DNA from: SZUA-584 sp050943225
GTDB taxonomy: Bacteria; Bacillota; Clostridia; Christensenellales; SZUA-584
Direction of reading: 5' to 3'
DNA: 11,857 bases
Assembly: GCA_050943225.1 (NCBI GenBank)
Contig: JBMNOT010000048.1
Coordinates: 1-11,857 of the forward strand
How positions within the stretch are numbered: the first letter of the stretch is position 1; every line of letters starts with the position of its first letter. Positions 7,074 through 11,857 of the stretch are shown here, piece by piece. The notes beneath the pieces are model-generated. The model ran no database searches. It was not told where the DNA came from and saw nothing but the letters and a program-made list of their open reading frames with translations. A program made the translations under genes and the position numbers.

Positions 7074-8477
7074 TTACCCGCGTTCATACGCCTCAAGATA
7101 GCGCGCATACTTTCCCGCATACCGGGCCGTCATCTCCGGCCTCGGATATACCACCTTTCCAGCCTGCGCTTTAAAATCGAACTTCTCGCCCAGTGCCTGC
7201 GCGCCCAGCATTGCCGCGCCCATAAGCGACGCGTGCGGCATGTCGGCGCACACCATCGGCGCTCCGAATATATCCGCCGCCATCTGCGTCCAGTATGCGC
7301 TGTGCAGTATCCCGCCGGAAAGCCGGATCTCCCGCGGCGTCCCCACCGTCGCGCATATCTTTTGGTAGCACTGGAACAGGTTATATAGCACGCCTTCCAG
7401 CACGCCGTGATACAGGTCATGCGCATCATGCCGTGCCGTCACGCCGGAAAACTCAGCCTGCCGCGCGGCGTTCCAGCCGGGGCAGCGTTCCCCGAAAAGG
7501 AAAGGCAGAAACACCGGCGTATCCTCTGGCCCGCGAGGCAGCCCCTTCTCGATATCATCATAAGAAGCCCCGCCGAACAGCCGCTGCCTCGCCCAGTCCA
7601 CGCAGTTGCAGCAGCCCGACGTGGCCGCGCCGGCCAGCCACGACGCGGGCGAGAGGTAACACCACAGGCTGCGGTCGTCCGCCAGCACCGGCTGCTCCAC
7701 CGCCAGCCGCAGCGCACCGCTGGTGCCCGCCGAAAACGTCATGATGCCGGGCCTGTCCGCCCCCGCGCCTGTCTGGTTGAGGCCGCCGTCCGCGCCGCAC
7801 GGCGCCACGGGAATCCCCGCAGGCAATTCCAGCGCCGCCGCCCCTGCCTCGGAGAGCGGCTGCACGTCGCCAAAGCCTTTAAGCCGCGGCAGCGATTCGC
7901 GGCCGACGCCCACGAACTGCAGCACCTCGTCGCCATAATCCCGGGTGTGGATGCTCAGCAGCCCGGTGCCCGAGGCCATGCAGGCCGTCTCCGCAAACTG
8001 CCCGGTCAGGCGGTAGAAGTTGTAGGTCCCCTGCCCCATCGCACAGTGCCGGGCAAGGTCATAGCCCTGCCGCGCCAGATGCACCAGCTTGAACGCCGGA
8101 TATATGGCGCTTATCATGCAGCCGGTGCGCCGGTAAAACCAGCCGGTCAGCTCTGCATCGTGCCGAAGCTCGGCACACAGCGCCTCCGCGCCGGTATACG
8201 GCCACTGGTAGACGGGCGTGACGGGGCTAAGCCCCCTGTCCAGCAGCATCACGCTGTGCCAGGTGCCGGAAAGCGAAATCACGTCCACGCGCCGGCCTTC
8301 GCATACCTGCCTGCCCAGCGCCGCGGTCTGCTCAAACACGCTCTCGGCATCCTGCATTGCCGCATCGCCGTTCGTAAAAACAAAAGGAGCCGTGCGCACC
8401 TCGACGCGCCCGGTCTCCGTGTCATAAATCATGGCTTTTGCGGAGGTGGTGCTGGATTCCAAAACCAATCCTGTCAC
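7074..8477 (-). CDS. FGGY-family carbohydrate kinase (gluconokinase/xylulokinase-like)
   Basis: An ATP-dependent sugar or sugar-acid kinase of 467 aa with both FGGY domains. Visible are the ATP phosphate-loop region LESSTTSAKAMIYD (6-19), SGTWHSVMLL (70-79), the catalytic segment CGADGGLNQTGAG (227-239) with likely base D230, SAGTSGALR (249-257), PFLFGERCPGWN (325-336) as in gluconokinase-like members, and RLSGGILHS in the C-terminal domain. The usual DxGT of loop 1 is replaced by ESST, which I recall from some clostridial members. The start is GTG 8477, with AGGAGG 11 nt and GGGG 7 nt upstream. An ATG at 8482 reads ATG-TCG-TGA and stops at once. The gene has its own extended -10 promoter 46 bp after nspC, so it may not belong to the polyamine unit. 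The substrate is unknown. Confidence 0.92.
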   Translation of the reverse strand: MTGLVLESSTTSAKAMIYDTETGRVEVRTAPFVFTNGDAAMQDAESVFEQTAALGRQVCEGRRVDVISLSGTWHSVMLLDRGLSPVTPVYQWPYTGAEALCAELRHDAELTGWFYRRTGCMISAIYPAFKLVHLARQGYDLARHCAMGQGTYNFYRLTGQFAETACMASGTGLLSIHTRDYGDEVLQFVGVGRESLPRLKGFGDVQPLSEAGAAALELPAGIPVAPCGADGGLNQTGAGADRPGIMTFSAGTSGALRLAVEQPVLADDRSLWCYLSPASWLAGAATSGCCNCVDWARQRLFGGASYDDIEKGLPRGPEDTPVFLPFLFGERCPGWNAARQAEFSGVTARHDAHDLYHGVLEGVLYNLFQCYQKICATVGTPREIRLSGGILHSAYWTQMAADIFGAPMVCADMPHASLMGAAMLGAQALGEKFDFKAQAGKVVYPRPEMTARYAGKYARYLEAYERG

Positions 8478-8509
8478 GACATTTCCCCCCTCCTGTAAGA
8501 CTCCCCTTG

Positions 8510-8518
8510 ATTATATCA
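8510..8518 (-). promoter_or_regulatory. Extended -10 promoter of the FGGY kinase gene
   Basis: The minus strand reads TGATATAAT (8518-8510), a perfect TGnTATAAT extended -10 element. No good -35 is visible at 16-18 bp, which extended -10 promoters tolerate. Transcription would start near 8503, about 25 nt before the GTG start, leaving room for the strong AGGAGG at 8494-8489. The element lies in the 46 bp gap after the nspC stop. Confidence 0.5.
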
Positions 8519-8523
8519 TAGTT

Positions 8524-9654
8524 TCAGGACAGCCGCTGCTTGAAATCCTCGTAGCCGAACGTCTTCACGATGCGGCATTTCCCATCCCTGCCGTGCACGG
8601 CAATAGCGGGCAGCGGCATGCCGTTGAACGTGTTGTTCTTCACCATGGTGTATATCGCCATATCGCAGAACGCCAGCCTGTCTCCGGCTTTCAGCGGCGC
8701 GTCAAACGAGTAATCGCCGATCACGTCGCCCGCCAGGCAGGTCGGCCCGGCCAGGCGGTACGTATACGCCTTCTCGCCCGGCTGCCCCGCGTCCATCAGC
8801 GGCGGTCGGTATGGCATCTCGATCACGTCGGGCATGTGGCACGCCGCGGACGTGTCCAGTATTGCGATATCCACTCCGTTGTTCATCACGTCCAGCACGG
8901 TGGTCACCAGCCATCCCGCGTTCAGCGCCACGGCCTCGCCCGGCTCAATGTACACCTGCACGCCGTACTTGTCGCGCACGCGGACAAGCTCGGAAACCAG
9001 CAGGTCCACGTCGTAGTCCGCCCGCGTGATATGATGCCCGCCGCCCAGGTTGAGCCACTGCATCCGGTGAAAATACGCGCCGAACTTCTCCTCCGCCACG
9101 CGCAGCGTCACCGCCAGCGCGTCCGCGTTCTGCTCGCACAGCGTGTGCATGTGCAGCCCGGTGATGCCATTAAGCCTATCGGGCTGAAAGTTCGCCGCCG
9201 TGATGCCCAGCCGTGAACCCGGCGCGCACGGGTCGTATATCGCGTGGGTCTGCGTGGAGCACTCCGGGTTGATGCGCAGCCCGCATGCGCAGCCGGCGTC
9301 CAGCGCCTGCCGCCCGAAGCGTTCCCACTGGGCAAACGAGTTGAAAATGATGTGGCCGCACAGGCGGGTGAGCTCCGCCATGTCCTCCGCCCTGTACGCC
9401 GGGGAATACACGTGCGTCTCGCCGCCGAAGTGCTCGGCGCCGAGCCTTGCCTCAAACAGCCCGCTCGCCGCCGTGCCGTGCAGGTATTCGCGCATCAGCG
9501 GGTATAGGCTGTACATCGAAAACGCCTTCTGCGCCAGCAGCACCTTGCAGCCGCTGCGCACCGCCACGCTTTTCAGCAGCGAAAGGTTGCTTATCAGCCT
9601 GCCCTCGTCCACCACGTAGCACGGCGTAGGCAGAGCGTTCATCCAGCTTTCCAT
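8524..9654 (-). CDS. nspC: Carboxynorspermidine/carboxyspermidine decarboxylase
   Basis: A PLP-dependent fold-III decarboxylase, 376 aa, that removes CO2 from carboxynorspermidine or carboxyspermidine to give norspermidine or spermidine. The Schiff-base lysine is K43 in AQKAFSMYSLYPL. Other marks are the HMH segment (168-170), the phosphate-binding NLGGGHH (202-208), EPGEAV (237-242), ILDTSAACHMPDVIEMPYRPP (starting at 265) and the catalytic-cysteine motif GPTCLAGD (303-310, C306). These are the features that set NspC apart from lysine and arginine decarboxylases of the same fold. The ATG at 9654 overlaps the stop of the upstream dehydrogenase gene as TGATG, and only a weak GGTGG site precedes it, so translation is probably coupled. 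It works directly on the product of that dehydrogenase. Confidence 0.95.
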   Translation of the reverse strand: MESWMNALPTPCYVVDEGRLISNLSLLKSVAVRSGCKVLLAQKAFSMYSLYPLMREYLHGTAASGLFEARLGAEHFGGETHVYSPAYRAEDMAELTRLCGHIIFNSFAQWERFGRQALDAGCACGLRINPECSTQTHAIYDPCAPGSRLGITAANFQPDRLNGITGLHMHTLCEQNADALAVTLRVAEEKFGAYFHRMQWLNLGGGHHITRADYDVDLLVSELVRVRDKYGVQVYIEPGEAVALNAGWLVTTVLDVMNNGVDIAILDTSAACHMPDVIEMPYRPPLMDAGQPGEKAYTYRLAGPTCLAGDVIGDYSFDAPLKAGDRLAFCDMAIYTMVKNNTFNGMPLPAIAVHGRDGKCRIVKTFGYEDFKQRLS

Positions 9655-10853
9655 CAGTCCACCAAAACGGGGTCAAAGTCTTCCTTCCACGGCAGCCCCC
9701 ACTTGTTCAGCGCGTCCATGAACGGGTCGGGGTCAAACTGCTCCATGTTGAACACGCCCGGCCCCCTCCACGTGCCGGTCATCAGCATCATCGCCCCGAT
9801 CATCGCGGGCACGCCGGTGGTGTAGCTGACGGCCTGGCTGCCCACCTCGCGGTAACACTCCTGATGGTCACAGATATTATACACGTAATAGGTGCTCGGT
9901 TTGCCGTCCTTGATTCCCTTGAATATGCAACCGATGTTGGTCTTGCCCACCGTGCGCGGCCCCAGCGTCGCGGGGTCGGGCAGCACCGCCTTCAAAAACT
10001 GCAGCGGAATAATCTTCTGCCCCTGGAATTCGATGGGCTCTATGGACGTCATGCCCACGTTCTCAAGGCATTTTAAGTGCGTAAGGTAGCTCTCCCCGAA
10101 CGTCATGAAGAAGCGGATGCGCCTCACGCCGCGTATGTTCTTCGCGAGGCTCTCTATTTCCTCGTGGTGCAGTAGGTACATGTCTTTCACGCCCACGCCG
10201 TCAAAATTGTACTGGCGCTTTACCTCCATGGGCTCGGTGTGCACCCAGCGGCCGTTCTCCCAGTAGCTGCCCGGCGCCGTCACCTCGCGGATGTTGATCT
10301 CCGGGTTGAAGTTGGTCGCAAACGGATATCCGTGGTCGCCGCCGTTGCAGTCCAGTATATCGATCTCGTGTATCTCGTCGAAATAGTGCTTCTGCGCGTA
10401 CGCGCAAAACACGTTGGTCACGCCCGGGTCAAACCCGCTGCCCAAAAGAGCCGTAATGCCCGCCTCCTTATACCGGTCATGGTACGCCCACTGCCAGCTG
10501 TACTCAAACTTGGCGGTGTCCGGCGGCTCGTAGTTGGCGGTGTCCACATAATGCGTTTTGGTCTTAAGGCAGGCGTCCATCACGTGCAGGTCCTGATACG
10601 GCAGCGCCAGGTTGATCACCACGTCGGGGCCAAAGCGCTCTATCAGCGCCGCCAGCTCGTCCACATTGTCGGCGTCAATCTGCGCGGTATGGACTTTGGT
10701 TTTGCCGCCGTCCAGCTTGGCTTTCAGCGCGTCGCACTTCTCCTTGGTGCGGCTCGCAATCATGATCTCCTCAAACACTTCGGAGTTCTGACAGCACTTG
10801 TGCGCCGTCACGCTCGCCACGCCGCCCGCTCCGATAATCAGCGCCTTTCCCAT
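9654..10853 (-). CDS. Carboxynorspermidine/carboxyspermidine dehydrogenase (LYS1-like)
   Basis: A saccharopine-dehydrogenase-family enzyme of 399 aa. In this context it condenses putrescine (or diaminopropane) with aspartate semialdehyde and reduces the imine with NADPH to carboxyspermidine (or carboxynorspermidine). The N-terminal Rossmann motif is ALIIGAGGVASVTAH (residues 4-18), followed by ASRTKEKCD. VVINLALPYQDLHVMDACL and the YVDTANYEP segment are typical of the family. GSGFDPGVTNVFCAYA and LDCNGGDHGYPFATNFNPE mark the carboxynorspermidine branch rather than lysine-pathway saccharopine enzymes. AAAGGAG (10869-10863) lies 9 nt before ATG 10853. The only downstream partner is nspC, coupled by overlap. 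A probable promoter (10998-11026) and a hairpin-rich leader precede it. Confidence 0.94.
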   Translation of the reverse strand: MGKALIIGAGGVASVTAHKCCQNSEVFEEIMIASRTKEKCDALKAKLDGGKTKVHTAQIDADNVDELAALIERFGPDVVINLALPYQDLHVMDACLKTKTHYVDTANYEPPDTAKFEYSWQWAYHDRYKEAGITALLGSGFDPGVTNVFCAYAQKHYFDEIHEIDILDCNGGDHGYPFATNFNPEINIREVTAPGSYWENGRWVHTEPMEVKRQYNFDGVGVKDMYLLHHEEIESLAKNIRGVRRIRFFMTFGESYLTHLKCLENVGMTSIEPIEFQGQKIIPLQFLKAVLPDPATLGPRTVGKTNIGCIFKGIKDGKPSTYYVYNICDHQECYREVGSQAVSYTTGVPAMIGAMMLMTGTWRGPGVFNMEQFDPDPFMDALNKWGLPWKEDFDPVLVD

Positions 10854-10882
10854 GGCTCATATCTCCTTTAATCTTAAAGACC

Positions 10883-10959
10883 TTGGAGGCGCTGCCTCCA
10901 AACTCCCGCCAAGGGATATTCCCTTTGGAATCCCATCAGGAAAATGCCCAGGCATTTCC
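10883..10959. repeat. Three tandem palindromes in the dehydrogenase leader
   Basis: Three compact inverted repeats follow one another: TTGGAGGC-gct-GCCTCCAA (10883-10901, perfect 8-bp arms); AAGGGA-tat-TCCCTT (10911-10925, perfect 6-bp arms, extendable by CC/GG with one bulge); and GGAAAATGCC-ca-GGCATTTCC (10939-10959, 9-bp arms with one bulged A). All lie between the probable promoter and the ribosome site of the dehydrogenase gene, so they would be transcribed into its 5' leader. They could be a regulatory leader or part of an intergenic repeat family. Confidence 0.65.
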
Positions 10960-10997
10960 GTTATGGTATCTAACACCAAAAAAATTTCACCTGATTA

Positions 10998-11026
10998 ATT
11001 ATCAAAAGAAAATAATTTGTGGGCAA
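10998..11026 (-). promoter_or_regulatory. Probable promoter of the dehydrogenase-nspC pair
   Basis: On the minus strand TTGCCC (11026-11021) is followed after exactly 17 bp by GATAAT (11003-10998). The -10 matches five of six consensus bases and the -35 four of six, with an AT-rich spacer. Transcription would start near 10991, giving a leader of about 138 nt that contains three hairpins. The -35 overlaps one arm of the GC-rich inverted repeat at 11019-11048. Confidence 0.45.
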
Positions 11027-11087
11027 GTGGGCTTTGCCCGCGCAGCCCACTCCTTACTCACCCCAAAAAGCCTACGTCTTTTTGGGG
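11019..11087. repeat. Two further palindromes in the speB-dehydrogenase spacer
   Basis: GTGGGC (11019-11024) pairs with GCCCAC (11044-11049 region), enclosing a nested GGGCAA/TTGCCC alternative (11021-11038). CCCCAAAAAG-7 nt-CTTTTTGGGG (11061-11087) is a perfect 10-bp stem with loop CCTACGT. No T-run follows the second stem on the minus strand, so it is not a classical terminator on its own. Confidence 0.6.
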
Positions 11088-11098
11088 ACCCCGAGTGT

Positions 11099-11133
11099 TT
11101 TATGCGGTTTCGAGGTACGAGGAACTGCATAAA
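11099..11133. repeat. Interrupted inverted repeat TTTATGC/GCATAAA
   Basis: TTTATGC (11099-11105) pairs with GCATAAA (11127-11133). After one mismatch, GTT (11107-11109) pairs with AAC (11123-11125), and then TCG (11110-11112) with CGA (11118-11120), around an AGGTA loop. It is part of the dense palindrome cluster between the agmatinase and dehydrogenase genes. Confidence 0.5.
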
Positions 11134-11142
11134 CCCGGTAAA

Positions 11143-11171
11143 CTGGCGAAAAAACACAGGTTTTTCGCCAG
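11143..11171 (-). terminator. Hairpin just after the agmatinase stop, likely terminator
   Basis: CTGGCGAAAAA (11143-11153) and TTTTTCGCCAG (11161-11171) form a perfect 11-bp stem with a 7-nt loop, only 2 nt beyond the agmatinase stop codon. The T-rich tail on the minus strand is only TTTACC, so termination may be partial and may rely on the following stems. A separate promoter downstream fits with at least partial termination here. Confidence 0.5.
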
Positions 11172-11173
11172 CT

Positions 11174-11857
11174 TTACATAGCAAGAAGCATTTCGCGCAG
11201 CAGCTTGAGCGCCACCGCAACGGACACGCCGGACGGGTCATACACCGGCGACAGCTCCACCAGATCGCACCCGACGATACGCAGCCGGCACACTTCAAAT
11301 ACCGCTTCCAGCAGCTCCATAAACGTCACGCCGCCCGGCTCCGGCGTCCCCGTGCCGGGAAACACCGACGGATCCAGTACGTCCAGGTCCAGCGTAAAAT
11401 ACACTGGCTTGTCCATCAGGCGCAGCACCGTCTCCTTAAGCCCGCCGAAACCGAACTTGCTCATCTTCACGTGGCCCTGCGCCGCCCAAAGAAACTCCGG
11501 CCTGTCGCCCGAACGGATGCCGAACTGGTAAATACGCCCGTCGCCCAGTATTTCCCATACCCGCCGGATCACCGCCGCGTGCGACATCGGCGCGCCAAGG
11601 TAATCGTCCCGAATGTCCGCGTGCGCGTCAAAATGCACCACGTGCAGGTCAGAATAAGCCTTCGCCGCCGCGCGTATGGCCCCCAGCGACACCAAATGCT
11701 CCCCGCCGATCATCACGGGCCGCTTGCCGTCGGCGATAATCCGCGCAGTCTGCTCCTCGACGGCGTCCAGCGCCGCCTGCACGTCCCCGAAGCACAGCTC
11801 CAGCTCGCCCAGGTCGCACACCGCCTTGTCCGCCATATCCCGGTCAAGGTACGGGCT
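11174..11857 (-). CDS. speB: Agmatinase (ureohydrolase), 5' end outside window
   Basis: The C-terminal 227 residues of a manganese ureohydrolase, which hydrolyses agmatine to putrescine and urea. The frame is open to the window edge and reads SPYLDRDMAD before the first ATG. That is typical internal agmatinase sequence, so the ATG at 11836 is not the start; about 55-65 residues are missing relative to the usual ~285-290. Metal ligands visible (numbered from the first residue seen) are H54 in GGEH, D77, H79 and D81 in HFDAHAD, and D157 and D159 in TLDLDVLDP. PGTGTPEPGGVTF is the family signature near the active site. Arginase and formiminoglutamase are alternatives in the same family, but the neighbouring carboxynorspermidine genes make agmatinase the best call. 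It supplies putrescine to the downstream enzymes. Confidence 0.93.
   Translation of the reverse strand, partial: SPYLDRDMADKAVCDLGELELCFGDVQAALDAVEEQTARIIADGKRPVMIGGEHLVSLGAIRAAAKAYSDLHVVHFDAHADIRDDYLGAPMSHAAVIRRVWEILGDGRIYQFGIRSGDRPEFLWAAQGHVKMSKFGFGGLKETVLRLMDKPVYFTLDLDVLDPSVFPGTGTPEPGGVTFMELLEAVFEVCRLRIVGCDLVELSPVYDPSGVSVAVALKLLREMLLAM

Noticed and set aside
7407..8498. Plus-strand open frame of 363 codons
   Set aside because: It is antisense to the FGGY kinase, whose catalytic motifs are all intact. Its composition (Arg, Ala, Pro, His) is that of a shadow frame.
8431..9216. Plus-strand open frame of 261 codons
   Set aside because: Antisense to the well-supported nspC gene. No recognisable motif.
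11174..11836. Agmatinase starting at the ATG at 11836
   Set aside because: The frame stays open upstream and reads SPYLDRD, conserved internal agmatinase sequence. The true start is outside the window.
1..11857. tRNA, rRNA, CRISPR array, IS element or phage genes
   Set aside because: No cloverleaf, regularly spaced repeats, transposase or integrase frame, or rRNA-like block was seen on either strand.

Overview
The window looks like part of a chromosome from a gut-type anaerobic Bacillota (Clostridia, possibly Christensenellales-like). The reasons are the agmatinase / carboxynorspermidine dehydrogenase / carboxynorspermidine decarboxylase gene order, strong purine-rich Shine-Dalgarno sites, GTG and TTG starts, and a DeoR-regulated sugar-type operon. 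The taxon is an inference; no rRNA or marker gene is present. Every gene I accept lies on the minus strand, so the reading order runs from high to low coordinates.

Region A (11857 to 8524) is polyamine synthesis. It holds the 3' part of an agmatinase (speB-like, 5' end outside the window), a ~310 bp spacer packed with palindromes and a likely promoter, then carboxynorspermidine dehydrogenase and carboxynorspermidine decarboxylase (nspC), which overlap as TGATG. Together they fit agmatine -> putrescine -> carboxyspermidine -> spermidine (or the norspermidine equivalents), the route that does not need decarboxylated SAM.

Region B (8520 to 7074) is a lone FGGY-family carbohydrate kinase with its own extended -10 promoter and a GTG start. 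It sits between the polyamine genes and the sugar operon and could serve the latter. Next comes a ~330 bp gene-free stretch (6747-7073) dominated by a ~160 bp imperfect inverted repeat that would fold into a long bulged RNA hairpin.

Region C (6746 to 1119) is a tightly packed probable catabolic operon: MFS transporter, a broken GatD-like dehydrogenase (pseudogene), an intact zinc-type alcohol dehydrogenase, a metallo-beta-lactamase-fold hydrolase of the lactonase-like group, a Tm-1-like/UPF0261 protein and a class II aldolase. A plausible scheme is uptake, oxidation, lactone or ester hydrolysis, and aldol cleavage or decarboxylation of a sugar or sugar acid. The substrate cannot be read from the sequence, and I do not recognise this gene set as a characterised pathway.

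Region D (1118 to 1) has a regulatory spacer with repeats and a good sigma-A-like promoter, a DeoR-family regulator, and then a 195 bp gap. The gap ends in a possible start of another gene whose start codon lies in a perfect 8-bp inverted repeat. By eye the right half (about 7074-11857) is richer in GC, especially at third codon positions, than the left half.
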